A stretch of 64,000 nt of DNA from Marinoscillum sp965229915. Lineage in GTDB: Bacteria > Bacteroidota > Bacteroidia > Cytophagales > Cyclobacteriaceae. Below are positions 26,301 through 35,740 of this stretch, in pieces. Every line of letters begins with the position of its first letter. Within the stretch, counting starts at the first letter, position 1. The position numbers and the translations under genes were made by a program. The notes beneath the pieces were generated by a model. The model did not search any database. It had not been told where the DNA came from and saw nothing but the letters and a program-made list of their open reading frames with translations. Where the stretch lies: NCBI RefSeq assembly GCF_965229915.1, contig NZ_CBDDJZ010000001.1, positions 372,001-436,000 on the forward strand, given 5' to 3'.

Positions 26301-27038
26301 TTGAAAGCACGCTCTCTTTCCTTCCTTTTGACCTTTACACTATTGACTCCATTGAGTTTAGTTGCTCAGGTTTCTGCAAACCATGCATGGAAAAAGGACA
26401 TCAATGAGTCCACTCCCAATCTAAAGAACCTCTACACGCCTAATGCTGTGAGAATAACTCCAGAGCTGGAGCTGGTTACTGGTGTTTCCGCTATAGCCAA
26501 AAGTTGGCTTGCAAAGGACCTCACCATCTCCGAAATACAAACGAAGCAAGTGATACAGGCTAATCCCATATACGATTATGAAATTGGGACGTTTACCACT
26601 TCAGATGGTCTTTCATTTAGTCACTTGATCATTTGGAAAAACGTCAATGCTACTAAAAAACGTGAATTCGAACTAGTTTACGAGCGCACTGATCAACAAC
26701 CAGACATAAAGGTGCTTGACCCAATTCGAGAGCTCTGGATGAAGTACGCCAACCAGCACGAACCGATGAAACTGGTCCAGGCAACTTATCATGAAAATGC
26801 CTATTACTACAACCACCGTCCCATGATCATTGGTGTTGCAGCCATTGGTGAAACCTATGCCTACATGAAGCGCGAGAGCTATGAGCTGCACCTATCGCCC
26901 ATAATCGTGGAGCCTGTGAATGAAAACATCATCTATGAAATTGGGCAGTGCTCCGGGTCCTATGGAGGAAATTACATCCTGGTGTGGAAAAGGGGTGCAG
27001 GTGGTGAATGGAAAATCATGTTAGACTCCAATATCTAA
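26301..27038 (+). CDS. Secreted protein of unknown function (TTG start)
   Basis: A 245-residue protein. The only start that keeps the signal peptide (KARSLSFLLTFTLLTPLSLVA-Q) is TTG at 26301; no ATG lies in the signal region. The mature part contains a NTF2-like or SnoaL-like pattern (MKLVQATYHENAYYYNHRP, then WKRGAGGEWKIMLDSNI at the end), usual in proteins with a cone-shaped ligand pocket. This is a weak inference. No function is assigned. Confidence 0.7.
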   Translation: MKARSLSFLLTFTLLTPLSLVAQVSANHAWKKDINESTPNLKNLYTPNAVRITPELELVTGVSAIAKSWLAKDLTISEIQTKQVIQANPIYDYEIGTFTTSDGLSFSHLIIWKNVNATKKREFELVYERTDQQPDIKVLDPIRELWMKYANQHEPMKLVQATYHENAYYYNHRPMIIGVAAIGETYAYMKRESYELHLSPIIVEPVNENIIYEIGQCSGSYGGNYILVWKRGAGGEWKIMLDSNI

Positions 27039-27120
27039 AGGCCTTGCCCTCATACTTCAACCGGACTTGAAATTGTGATGCGTATCCTTTTGGATAAAAC
27101 AGGTAACTATACCGATAAAA

Positions 27121-27246
27121 TTGGACTTTGTCGATCCGCATTCTAAATGCTAAGCTTTAACAGTCCACGTTGCAAACGAGAGCAAGTGGAGCCTCGTCCG
27201 TGTTTGCAACGCGGATGCTTAAATCATCAATTTTATAACTTGTATT
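27121..27246. repeat. REP-like hairpin cluster, copy 1 (degenerate)
   Basis: Shares with the two copies at 27889 and 28068 the order GATCCGCATT..AATGC, a GTCC..CGTT hairpin, a CGCGG hairpin and ACTTGTA. Here several arms are decayed (GTCCACGTT, TCCGTGTT). It lies on one side of the RAYT gene, within the 235 bases after the TTG-start gene. Confidence 0.75.
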
Positions 27247-27273
27247 TGATATGAAACTTAGAATGAAGCTGTA

Positions 27274-27819
27274 CTAAACGAACTCAATATTAACCAACCC
27301 TTTAATACCAGCGTAATCACGAGCTGAACTGAATAAATAGTACTCCGGCTCTTCAACAATCATCGCCTTCACTGGATTGTTATGGATATAATCAAGTCTC
27401 TTGTCTATCATAGTTCCGGATAGTTCAATTGCATGATTATCATCTTTCCAAAACTTGTAATTGGTTATTCGATTTAGGTTTCTCCCAGCGTACTTGAATT
27501 GATTGAGCATCCAATCCTGTCTACTTTCGGGACTATTTTGAATAAGATGAACTATCTTTTTTGAGGTGAATTTTTTAAAATCTCGAATGATATCAGAAAT
27601 TCTGAACTCATCTCTAGCTCTGATGATTAAATGAACATGATTGCTCATTATACACCAGGAATAAACAATCAAGCCTTTATTCTTAATGCAGTAGTTGAGC
27701 GCGTTTACAATTTCTATCTTATATTCCTTTCGTGTAAAAACATCTATCCATCCTACTACGGTAAAGGTCACAAAGTAAAGCGCATTTTGATCCGATATAA
27801 GATAACGGTCTCCTGACAT
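27274..27819 (-). CDS. REP-associated tyrosine transposase (RAYT, Y1/IS200-like)
   Basis: A 181-residue single-strand nuclease of the Y1 transposase (HUH) family. The His-hydrophobic-His motif is NHVHLI (His61, His63), and the catalytic Tyr candidate is Tyr144 in DYIHNNPVK. The segment VTFTVVGWIDVF and the SSARDY end are typical of RAYTs. Unlike IS200/IS605 elements it has no TnpB and no element ends of its own, but hairpin repeats flank it on both sides. RAYTs are single-copy genes thought to spread REP sequences. All catalytic residues look intact. Confidence 0.9.
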   Translation of the reverse strand: MSGDRYLISDQNALYFVTFTVVGWIDVFTRKEYKIEIVNALNYCIKNKGLIVYSWCIMSNHVHLIIRARDEFRISDIIRDFKKFTSKKIVHLIQNSPESRQDWMLNQFKYAGRNLNRITNYKFWKDDNHAIELSGTMIDKRLDYIHNNPVKAMIVEEPEYYLFSSARDYAGIKGLVNIEFV

Positions 27820-27888
27820 AATACAATAATATTCAAAATATTAAATTGAGTGGTAACAGATCATATATGTTTGAAATCATCAAACTGG

Positions 27889-28009
27889 GATCTTGTCGAT
27901 CCGCATTGAAAATGCTTTACTCTAAAAGTCCTCGTTGAAGACGAGGACTAATGAGTCTCGTCCGCGTTTGTAACGCGGATGCTTAAATTATCAAGTTTGT
28001 AACTTGTAA
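27889..28009. repeat. REP-like hairpin cluster, copy 2 (best preserved)
   Basis: A series of short palindromes with 3- to 5-base loops: GCATT/AATGC, AGTCCTCGT/ACGAGGACT, TCCGCGTT/AACGCGGA and CAAGTT/AACTTG. The order matches copy 1. It starts 70 bases upstream of the RAYT gene. Confidence 0.82.
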
Positions 28010-28067
28010 AAAAAAAGAGTGCATAAAATATCTACTCGGTGTAAACACTGGTGATATAGCCCAATGC

Positions 28068-28170
28068 GATCTTTACCATCCGCATTCTAAATGCTAAGCT
28101 TTAACAGTCCTCGTTGCAAACGAGGACTAGGTTAAGCATTTAAAACGATGAATACTAGAAACGAGGACTA
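28068..28170. repeat. REP-like hairpin cluster, copy 3
   Basis: ATCCGCATT..AATGC, then the perfect hairpin AGTCCTCGTT/AACGAGGACT, followed by a second half-copy AACGAGGACTAG that supplies the stop codon of the TraB/GumN gene (TAG, 28168-28170). With copy 2 it fills the 348 bases between RAYT and that gene. Confidence 0.8.
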
Positions 28171-29058
28171 GTTGCTATCGAAGGTAATAGGACTTATTTC
28201 ATATCCTCGAACCTGTAGTTGATGTATCAATCCACAGTCAAACATTAGGTGACTAAGCCCTACGGCAATAAAACAATCCTTCGTTTCTATTGCCTGGATC
28301 AATTCAGGCATCCATTGATTGTTCCTGTCGGTCAGCAATAATGCATTTCCACATGGATTCTCCAGTTGGTAATCCATATTCATGGAACGATACCAATCAG
28401 TCTCATCGCAGCGTGAGGATGCTCCCGACTCAAAGGCATCAATAATTGACTTGAGTCGTCTTTTGTGAACTTTCCGAGGCATTCCGGTTACATCCTGATT
28501 GATGAGTAGTAATTGCTGCTCACGCGTTTCCAGACCCAGTTGTTGTATTTGATTCTGTTCTGCTAACCACCCGATGTAGCCATCGAGTGAATAATAGGCA
28601 TCACTGTCTGCTTTGGCCTGACAATAACGTTCTTTAAAGATTCGACCAAGCATTTGATACATTTCTGCAGGTGTGATTTTATGCCAATCGACCTGGGATT
28701 TCTGAAATATTTCCTCAATGAAGCTGACGTCATTTTTAGATAAATACCGTTTCCAATCAGTCGTTTTTTCTCTCTTGTTAATGATGGTTTCCGTAGACTC
28801 TTCGGGTGTGTTAAGGCTTTCCAAAATGACCAACCTGGAATCCAGTAGTTTTTGCTCTACACCGTTTAGTGAGTGAAAAAATGACTCTCCGAAAGCGTGA
28901 TGAGTCCCAAATAAATAAGAGGTATGGTCCTCGCTTCTCACCTCAAATAGAATGGTTTGGAATCGGTATTCACTTTGAAGCTTTTCCTGAGCCAAAGAAG
29001 AGGAAACCTTCAAACCCAACAGGCAAACAATCAAAAAAACCTTCCTATAATATCGCAT
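28168..29058 (-). CDS. TraB/GumN-family (Tiki-like) metallopeptidase-fold protein
   Basis: The start at 29058 gives signal peptide MRYYRKVFLIVCLLGLKVSSSLA-Q in parts; the frame is open 12 codons further. Length 296. Family motifs: TSYLFGTHHAFGESF (GTxH) and, near the end, FIAVGLSHLM (GxxH), with an intervening Glu in VILES. These are the conserved positions of TraB/PrgY/GumN proteins and eukaryotic Tiki proteases. Bacterial members are poorly characterised. The C-terminal end abuts a REP-like element. Confidence 0.85.
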   Translation of the reverse strand: MRYYRKVFLIVCLLGLKVSSSLAQEKLQSEYRFQTILFEVRSEDHTSYLFGTHHAFGESFFHSLNGVEQKLLDSRLVILESLNTPEESTETIINKREKTTDWKRYLSKNDVSFIEEIFQKSQVDWHKITPAEMYQMLGRIFKERYCQAKADSDAYYSLDGYIGWLAEQNQIQQLGLETREQQLLLINQDVTGMPRKVHKRRLKSIIDAFESGASSRCDETDWYRSMNMDYQLENPCGNALLLTDRNNQWMPELIQAIETKDCFIAVGLSHLMFDCGLIHQLQVRGYEISPITFDSN

Positions 29059-29229
29059 GGATGCAATTAGTTGACTTCCTAATTCAACTGACATAAAGGC
29101 ATCTCGGTTGGAGGATTTACATTAGCGGTCATAGGTGTCGAGACTATCATAATTGATCCCTACAAAATCAGCCCAACTGCTACTCCGAGGTTTGTGGAAA
29201 AGGGAAAACAAACTGAGAGTTTGATGATA

Positions 29230-29823
29230 CTATCTAAATACATAAGCAACACTCATCCCTCCTTCCACACCACTGGCTTGTCTCAAAGTGTAGAATTGGG
29301 AGTATTCGCCGGACCAGTTGAGGTGCCATCTATCAGACAGATGCAACCGCATCATCAGACCTAAAGAAGCTGAAAGCTCTCCTTGACTATCAAAAGACCT
29401 TAGGCGACATAAACTGTAATAAGGAATAAACTCTTGCTTTTCACCCAGACGTATGTGATACCCCATGCTCTCTACTGAAGTTGCTACCGCGAGTAGCATC
29501 CCAAAGAACTCACCCAGAGTCTTTTCTTCTCCACCACTCATAGCCCACAATCCAAGAGGAGCAAAAATCGTCCCTAGCCCTATCTCAAAGTAATCCTTCC
29601 CGAATGCCAATGGAAAAAAAGCGCTCACCCGATCACCATAGTGAAATTCTCCAAGTAAGCCACCGGAAACGTAAGTTCCTAAAGAACCAGCGCCAATGTA
29701 ATCAGCAGTTATGTGTAGATCGACACGACTGTTCCTTTCTGAAACGGGCACCTGACCTTGACAGAATACTCCTAACACACTAAACAGCGCAAACAGTGTA
29801 ATTCTCAATGTCTGACAAAACAT
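29230..29823 (-). CDS. Probable small outer-membrane beta-barrel protein
   Basis: A 197-residue protein with a signal peptide (cleavage near GQ at 23) and alternating aromatic/polar strands ending in VAYVFR. A C-terminal Phe-Arg is common for outer-membrane barrels. A central hydrophobic stretch (EFFGMLLAVATSVESMGY) is unusual for a barrel. No family was recognised. Confidence 0.6.
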   Translation of the reverse strand: MFCQTLRITLFALFSVLGVFCQGQVPVSERNSRVDLHITADYIGAGSLGTYVSGGLLGEFHYGDRVSAFFPLAFGKDYFEIGLGTIFAPLGLWAMSGGEEKTLGEFFGMLLAVATSVESMGYHIRLGEKQEFIPYYSLCRLRSFDSQGELSASLGLMMRLHLSDRWHLNWSGEYSQFYTLRQASGVEGGMSVAYVFR

Positions 29824-30121
29824 AACTATCAGGTGCTTGTGAAGTATTGAAATTAATCGATTTACCTGATTTTATTAAACGGAAACCTATAAAAATAGAA
29901 CAGACCGAACTAAAAATCCGGCCCGTTCTTACCAACCAGCTATGAATACTATTTGTATTATATATGCCTATTCTTACGGTGAACCGGGTTCATAAACAAT
30001 TTCACAAGTGCAAACCACTACCTAAGTTGCGATATTATTGTCGTCAAATTTCAACAATTGAATGATTGATTAAAATACCGCATAGCTGGTATTTTGATCC
30101 AGTAAAAAGGGGGATTAAATC
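29824..30121. other. Intergenic stretch
   Basis: 298 bases with one imperfect inverted repeat (GAACAGACCG near 29899 with CGGCCCGTTC near 29923) and no clear T run. It must carry the promoter of the barrel gene; nothing else was seen. Confidence 0.4.
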
Positions 30122-32014
30122 TTAACTTTCGGAAGTATACATCGGCAATTTGATGGTAAAAGTAGTGCCCTCATTTGGCTTACTTTCCACTTCTACACTG
30201 CCATTATTAAGCAGGGTAAATTCATAGACCAATTGCAGCCCAAGACCAAGGCCGGGCTCACCTACCGTACCTGCAGTGGATATTTTTTCGTTGAGCTTGA
30301 ATAATTTACCTAGTTTGTCAGCAGGCATACCCACTCCATCATCGGTCACCTTTATGATCCATAGCTTCTTCTTCGTATCAGGCTGTGCACTGATCTTCAC
30401 TGAGCCGGCCAAATCCGTAAATTTGATCGCATTGTTGACCAGATTTCTAAAAATCGTTGAGACAGTATTCTTATCAGCGAGTAGGTATCTTGGCTCATCT
30501 GCCTCATATTGAAGCTTAATGTTTTTAGCAGCCGCATTGTCCTGAAACATTTCGATCACTCCAGTTATCACGGTATTCAAATCGAGTTTTTCTGGAACAT
30601 AAGGAAAATGTCCTCTTTGCTGCAATGCCCAATTGAGCAATGTATCTAACAATCTGGTCATATGATGAATGGAATCCTCCATTCGGTCAACCATATCCAC
30701 TATTTGTTTGGGATTTCCATCTTTAAGATACATTTGGCAAACATTGATGAGTCCACCGAGTGTATTCACAGGACCTCTCAAATCGTGTGATATAATGGAG
30801 AAGAATTTGTCTTTGGTTTGATTGAGCCCAGCCAAATCCACATTTTGCTTTTCCAGCTGAATAGTGAGTTTTTGCTTGGATCGGAATGATGAAAACACCA
30901 CTATGATCAGCAAAACGAATGCAACCAATAACACTCCGCCGGTGATGAGTAATGTTTGTGTGTTTCGCTGTTTTTCCAACAACAAATCCACTTCTTTTTG
31001 CTTAAGCCCTACTTCATATTCGGTCCGCATATCACCCAGTCTCTGAGTGGTCTCCAGGTTTTGTATGCTATCCTTATAAGCGTAGTATTGTGTTTGGTAG
31101 TCTATTGCATCCTGTAGATTGCCCCGCTTTAGGGACAGTTTATAAAGTAAATAAGAAGCATCTCTTGCCTGCTCTTTGAGTCCTGCATTCTTGGCAAGCT
31201 GGAGTCCTTTCAGCGTATAGTCAAAAGCCTCATTCTCAGCCTTTTCTTCCAGGTAAATATTTCCTAACTGGTTATAATAATCCGCCATCCCATAGTCATC
31301 GCCGATAGGCTCCAACATGGATAACGCCTTGAACAAATCTTCTTTAGCCTTTTCTCTATCGCCCTGTTTCCAATAGATTAAGGCCCTGTTTCCTATCACA
31401 TAAGCAGAGCCCTGCTCAAACCCGACTCGCTCCAGTATGGGCTCAGCCTCGTTGTAATAGGCCATAGCTGAGTCGTAGTTTCCAACAAGATAGTAGTCAT
31501 ACCCGGCATTCAAGAGCGTCAAAGCCAGGTATTGTCTGCGGTTGGTTTGTCTAAGTATATTGATTGATTTGGAGCCGTAATAAAGTGCATTTTCAAAATC
31601 CCCGTTTTGGGTGTAGCACGTAGATATTTCGCCATAGATGTCCTCCGCCAGGATATTTCTGAACTGCTCCTTACCGGCTGCCTGATCCGCTGCTTTGAAA
31701 AGGTACTCAAGAGCTCTGCTTAGATTACCCATAAAGCGATGGGCAATTCCTATTTTGCAATTGGCTTTGATTTGATATTCTAAACTCTGCGCTTCTTCCG
31801 CCAGCTCGAGTAGGTGCTCGCCGTATTTTAGTTTATCGTAAGCGTCACTTGTAAAGGATGACAACCAATAATAAGCTTCTAACTCCTGACTGGGAGATAA
31901 TATGCCCTTGTCAATTACATCTTTGATACTATCAGCCTTGATCTGGTTTTGGGACCAGGTGTAATGGCTGACCAGAATGCCGAGAAGAAGAACGGTTAGC
32001 TTAAGTACTTTCAT
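30122..32014 (-). CDS. TPR sensor histidine kinase
   Basis: A 630-residue membrane kinase. A signal peptide (to about 21) leads into a periplasmic TPR array (about 60-330), one membrane helix (about 354-376), a HisKA domain with the phosphorylated His410 in SHDLRGPVNTL, and a HATPase_c domain with N box (NLVNNAIKFTD), G1 (DDGVGM) and G2 (GLGLGL). It has no receiver domain and no regulator gene is adjacent. It starts 21 bases after the lipoprotein gene at 32036-32680, so that lipoprotein may be part of its signal input (inference). Confidence 0.92.
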   Translation of the reverse strand: MKVLKLTVLLLGILVSHYTWSQNQIKADSIKDVIDKGILSPSQELEAYYWLSSFTSDAYDKLKYGEHLLELAEEAQSLEYQIKANCKIGIAHRFMGNLSRALEYLFKAADQAAGKEQFRNILAEDIYGEISTCYTQNGDFENALYYGSKSINILRQTNRRQYLALTLLNAGYDYYLVGNYDSAMAYYNEAEPILERVGFEQGSAYVIGNRALIYWKQGDREKAKEDLFKALSMLEPIGDDYGMADYYNQLGNIYLEEKAENEAFDYTLKGLQLAKNAGLKEQARDASYLLYKLSLKRGNLQDAIDYQTQYYAYKDSIQNLETTQRLGDMRTEYEVGLKQKEVDLLLEKQRNTQTLLITGGVLLVAFVLLIIVVFSSFRSKQKLTIQLEKQNVDLAGLNQTKDKFFSIISHDLRGPVNTLGGLINVCQMYLKDGNPKQIVDMVDRMEDSIHHMTRLLDTLLNWALQQRGHFPYVPEKLDLNTVITGVIEMFQDNAAAKNIKLQYEADEPRYLLADKNTVSTIFRNLVNNAIKFTDLAGSVKISAQPDTKKKLWIIKVTDDGVGMPADKLGKLFKLNEKISTAGTVGEPGLGLGLQLVYEFTLLNNGSVEVESKPNEGTTFTIKLPMYTSES

Positions 32015-32035
32015 TTCACTGGGATCAATGTAACA

Positions 32036-32680
32036 TTACTCTCCGTCTGTTTCTGTATCTGTATCGGTGTCTACAGTTGTACTTTTGATTTGTATTTTAG
32101 GATCAAGTCTAACCTTTATCCCGGCATTTTCTCTAGACTCATATACAATGTCGTATTTTAGGTGCTCGTGATCTGTATCATAATCCTCGGGTACCTGGAT
32201 AACCCACATATCAAAATCGTGTAGGTAATCAGGTAGGTCACCTAGAAATGACACATCTTCCTGAGCAAAATCAATACTATCTAGCGATTTGAGTCCTGCA
32301 CCCGCAAACCAGAATATCAATTCTCCGGGCTCAACATGAGCTGTAACAGTTGTCTCACCAACCACCTCATATCCAGAGATATCATCGGTATTCGTTTTGT
32401 AAACCAGGTTTCCTCTATAAAATTTCAGAACTGTAATGGATACATCAATGGCATCAATGTCATCTGTTTTAACTCTTCTACCTTTAGTGGTTCCATAAGA
32501 ATCAGTCCTTGTGGCGAGGTAATTACCTACCAGTTCGGTAGCCAGTTCCATATCCTTGTCCGTCTCGTCAATTAATTTATCTGTCATATTGTTATCAGAA
32601 CAAGACAGAATAGTAAGTACAATGAAGAGTATGCAAACTGTGTTTAAAATACTTACACTTCTAAGTTTGGATGGAATCAT
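32036..32680 (-). CDS. Lipoprotein of unknown function upstream of the histidine kinase
   Basis: The start at 32680 is chosen for the lipoprotein signal MIPSKLRSVSILNTVCILFI and ILSC lipobox; the frame is open 25 codons further. About 214 residues, beta-rich, with many Asp and Glu. It ends in a low-complexity tail of alternating Thr, Asp and Glu. It is followed by the kinase gene after 21 bases, implying one transcript. No family was recognised. Confidence 0.65.
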   Translation of the reverse strand: MIPSKLRSVSILNTVCILFIVLTILSCSDNNMTDKLIDETDKDMELATELVGNYLATRTDSYGTTKGRRVKTDDIDAIDVSITVLKFYRGNLVYKTNTDDISGYEVVGETTVTAHVEPGELIFWFAGAGLKSLDSIDFAQEDVSFLGDLPDYLHDFDMWVIQVPEDYDTDHEHLKYDIVYESRENAGIKVRLDPKIQIKSTTVDTDTDTETDGE

Positions 32681-33023
32681 GGTGGTTTGGTTGACGTATA
32701 AAATGGCCATCCAATTTGGATGCTTTGTATTATTCAAACATGAATATAATAACAATTGATAGTATCAAATCACCCCCTTAGACCAATCAAAGAATTGGGT
32801 CCATCAACCTGTTAAAATACTAGACAAAACATTTATCAAAGAACCAGAACAAAACTTTGAATGCACCATTTGTCCACTTCTAGCTGTTAGATTTGATTAA
32901 GCATAACGGGCAATAAGAGATGCCTTTGCGCACAATTACTATCAAATGATAGCACATATCATGCTTAATTGTTACCCAGATACCGTAGTATAAACTTGAA
33001 GAAACCAGTATATTTTGCCTGTA

Positions 33024-33620
33024 TTACTTCCTATGCCTGCCCTCCAGCACCTTCACCACATCATCCAAGGAGTAGCCTTTGTGAGCTAGCAATACCATCA
33101 AGTGAAATAGTAAATCCGCAGATTCATTGAGAAAAAGGTCTTCATTGTCATCCTTTGCTTCGATAACGACTTCCACGGCCTCCTCGCCTACTTTCTGCGC
33201 TACTTTGTTGATGCCTTTTTTGAAGAGACTGGCTGTATAGGACTCATCGGAAGGATTTGCTTTTCGATCCTCTATAATATCTCGCAAGTGGTTTAAGAAT
33301 GTGATTGGATTTTCATTCACTTCATTAAAACAGGTATCCGCTCCAGTATGGCAGGTTGGTCCCTGCGGTTCTGCTTTAACTAAAATGGTGTCCTTATCAC
33401 AGTCCTCTGCGATATCCTTTAGGATCAGGAAGTTGTTAGACGTCTCCCCTTTCACCCAGAGTCGTTCCTTCGAGCGACTGTAGAACGTCACCTTTCCAGT
33501 CTCCTGGGTTTGCTTCAATGCCTCCGCATTCATGTAGCCCAACATCAGTACTTTTCCTGTAATGTGATCCTGCACAATGGCTGGTAGCAGCCCTCCTCCT
33601 TTTTCGAAATCTGGTGACAT
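33024..33620 (-). CDS. hisIE: Bifunctional phosphoribosyl-AMP cyclohydrolase / phosphoribosyl-ATP pyrophosphatase
   Basis: A 198-residue fusion that catalyses the second and third steps of histidine synthesis. The HisI part (about 1-100) shows the metal-site cysteines in GPTCHTGADTC and the motif TFYSRSKERLWVKGETS in parts. The HisE part (about 105-198) shows EEAVEVVIEAKD and ESADLLFHLMVLLA. It is the last gene of the trp-aro-his array. Its ATG shares a base with the hisF stop (TAATG), so translation is coupled. Confidence 0.96.
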   Translation of the reverse strand: MSPDFEKGGGLLPAIVQDHITGKVLMLGYMNAEALKQTQETGKVTFYSRSKERLWVKGETSNNFLILKDIAEDCDKDTILVKAEPQGPTCHTGADTCFNEVNENPITFLNHLRDIIEDRKANPSDESYTASLFKKGINKVAQKVGEEAVEVVIEAKDDNEDLFLNESADLLFHLMVLLAHKGYSLDDVVKVLEGRHRK

Positions 33621-34384
33621 TATAATCGTATCGGTAAGTTTTGTTTTGCTAATTCGTTTTTGAGGTGGTTGATTTCCACCTCTTTGTAGTGAAAAATACT
33701 CGCCGCTAAAGCCGCGTCAGCTTTTCCATTTTGGAAAATATCGGTAAAGTGCGTTTCATTACCGCCACCGCCGGACGCTATAACGGGAATATTCACAGCT
33801 GCTGCAACCCTTCTGGTCAGATCCAGCGCAAAGCCTGCTTTGGTGCCATCGTGATCCATGGAGGTTAACAAGATCTCTCCAGCTCCACGTTCCGCGACTT
33901 CCTTCGCCCAGGCGATGGTTTCGAGTGTTGTCGGCTTGGTCCCACCGTGTGTGTGCACCAGATCCACCCCATCCACATGCCTGCTATCGATGGCTACCAC
34001 TACACACTGTGATCCGAATTCCTTTGATAGTTCATTGATCAAATCAGGATTTTTTACCGCTGCGGAATTGATGGATACCTTGTCAGTTCCAGCTTGGAGT
34101 AAAGCTCTTACATCGTCTACCGAACTAATCCCTCCACCAACGGTAAAAGGTATGTGAATAGCAGCTGCTACTTTCTTGACCAGTTCGATCAATGTCTTGC
34201 GCTTTTCCAGCGTGGCTGAGATGTCCAAAAACACCAACTCGTCGGCTCCTTCCTGGGTATAACGCTCGGCCAGCTCTACTGGATCACCTGCATCTCGCAG
34301 CTCCACAAAGTTGACCCCCTTGACAGTGCGACCGTCTTTGATGTCCAGGCATGGTATGATTCTCTTCGTTAACACAATTTTCAA
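33620..34384 (-). CDS. hisF: Imidazole glycerol phosphate synthase, cyclase subunit
   Basis: A 254-residue (beta/alpha)8 barrel. Asp14 (PCLDIKDG) and Asp133 region (VVAIDS) are the catalytic positions of the family; VGGGI and ASGGGG bind phosphate. It works with HisH, which supplies ammonia, to make imidazole glycerol phosphate and AICAR. It lies 56 bases after hisA and overlaps hisIE by one base. hisG, hisD, hisC and hisB are not in the window. Confidence 0.97.
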   Translation of the reverse strand: MKIVLTKRIIPCLDIKDGRTVKGVNFVELRDAGDPVELAERYTQEGADELVFLDISATLEKRKTLIELVKKVAAAIHIPFTVGGGISSVDDVRALLQAGTDKVSINSAAVKNPDLINELSKEFGSQCVVVAIDSRHVDGVDLVHTHGGTKPTTLETIAWAKEVAERGAGEILLTSMDHDGTKAGFALDLTRRVAAAVNIPVIASGGGGNETHFTDIFQNGKADAALAASIFHYKEVEINHLKNELAKQNLPIRL

Positions 34385-34440
34385 TAGTTTTTATATGAAA
34401 ACCTTTATTGGTTATTGACACCAACTGGCAAATGATCAGC

Positions 34441-35154
34441 TCATATGGATACCAACTCTTCCAAAGTTACTCTTCCTTCATAATATGCTTTTCCAACTAT
34501 CGCGCCGTAGAGACCTTGCTGCTTGAGCTTGACCAGGTCGTCCTTTCCAGAAACTCCTCCACTGGCAATAAGCTTCAGTGTTGGAAAATGCTTCAGGATT
34601 TTCTGATATAAGTCAAAAGAAGGTCCTTGCAGCACACCATCTTTGCTGATGTCTGTACAGATGACATATTCGATTCCAAGAGTGATATAATGCTCCAGAA
34701 ACTCCATTAAATCCAAATCAGAGGATTCCTGCCAGCCTGAGACCATTACTTTCTCGTTCAGTACATCTGCACCGAGAATAATCTTTTCCGCTCCATATTC
34801 TTTGATCCAGCTTTCCACCTCCGAACGATTATTTGCGGCAATACTTCCAGCAGTCACCTGTTTAGCTCCGGCAGCCAGAACCTTTTCCAGATCTTCACGG
34901 GTCTTCACCCCTCCTCCAAAATCCACATCCAGATCCGTGCTAGATGTGATGGACTTCAACGTATCCAAATTTACCACATGCTTTGCTTTGGCTCCATCCA
35001 GGTCCACTACATGTAAGCGCTTGATTCCAGCGTCTTCAAGCCCTTTGGCTATAGCCGCCGGATTATCGGAGTATTCTTTTTTCTGATTGTAATCGCCTTT
35101 CGTCAGGCGAACACATTTGCCACCAATAATGTCAATGGCTGGTATGATGTGCAT
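34441..35154 (-). CDS. hisA: ProFAR isomerase
   Basis: A 237-residue barrel homologous to HisF that isomerises ProFAR to PRFAR. Catalytic Asp8 lies in PAIDIIGG and a second Asp near TDISKDG. DFGGGVKT and IASGGV bind the two phosphates. It starts one base after the hisH stop. Confidence 0.96.
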   Translation of the reverse strand: MHIIPAIDIIGGKCVRLTKGDYNQKKEYSDNPAAIAKGLEDAGIKRLHVVDLDGAKAKHVVNLDTLKSITSSTDLDVDFGGGVKTREDLEKVLAAGAKQVTAGSIAANNRSEVESWIKEYGAEKIILGADVLNEKVMVSGWQESSDLDLMEFLEHYITLGIEYVICTDISKDGVLQGPSFDLYQKILKHFPTLKLIASGGVSGKDDLVKLKQQGLYGAIVGKAYYEGRVTLEELVSI

Positions 35155-35155
35155 C

Positions 35156-35740
35156 TTATAGTTTTAAAAAGTTTTCTAACAGTTTCATTCCGGCCTCTGC
35201 ACTCTTCTCAGGATGTGGCTGGATCGCATAATAATTGTCCTTATTCAGTGCGGCACTAAACGACTGAGGATACTCGGCCACAGCAATGGTCTCCTCACAT
35301 ACAGGCACGTAATAACTGTGAACAAAGTAGAGGTAATCCCCCTCCTGAATGTCCTTCATAATTGGTGACTTCAGCTGATGAATGTCATTCCATCCCATGT
35401 GCGGCACTTTTACTTCACTTGAGTCAAACCGAACCACTTTCTGTGGGATGATACCAAGACACTCTGTGTTATTCTCTTCAGAAGATTCGCACATGAGTTG
35501 CATCCCCAGACAAACCCCAAGAAAAGGCTGATGGAGACTTCTCAGCACTCGATCCAATCCTTTTTCTTTCAGGCTTCTCATGGCAGAACTTGCCTCTCCC
35601 TGTCCAGGAAAAATCACTTTATCGGCGGTCTGTAAAAATTCAGGATCATCTGATAAAACAGGTTCAACACCTAATCGATTCAACGCAAAAGTCAGGGACT
35701 GCACATTGCCTGCATTGTATTTTACGATGGCTACTTTCAT
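35156..35740 (-). CDS. hisH: Imidazole glycerol phosphate synthase, glutamine amidotransferase subunit
   Basis: A 194-residue class I amidotransferase. Nucleophile Cys in GVCLGMQLM and the His-Glu pair in QPHPEKSA are present. It delivers ammonia to HisF. It abuts the phhA stop directly, which places histidine synthesis on the same message as aromatic amino acid genes. Confidence 0.96.
   Translation of the reverse strand: MKVAIVKYNAGNVQSLTFALNRLGVEPVLSDDPEFLQTADKVIFPGQGEASSAMRSLKEKGLDRVLRSLHQPFLGVCLGMQLMCESSEENNTECLGIIPQKVVRFDSSEVKVPHMGWNDIHQLKSPIMKDIQEGDYLYFVHSYYVPVCEETIAVAEYPQSFSAALNKDNYYAIQPHPEKSAEAGMKLLENFLKL

Noticed and set aside
27121..28170. CRISPR array
   Set aside because: The repeats are palindromic clusters with internal decay and no unique spacers; they belong to the RAYT gene.
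34385..34440. Separate transcription start between hisA and hisF
   Set aside because: The 56-base gap has no convincing promoter box or terminator.
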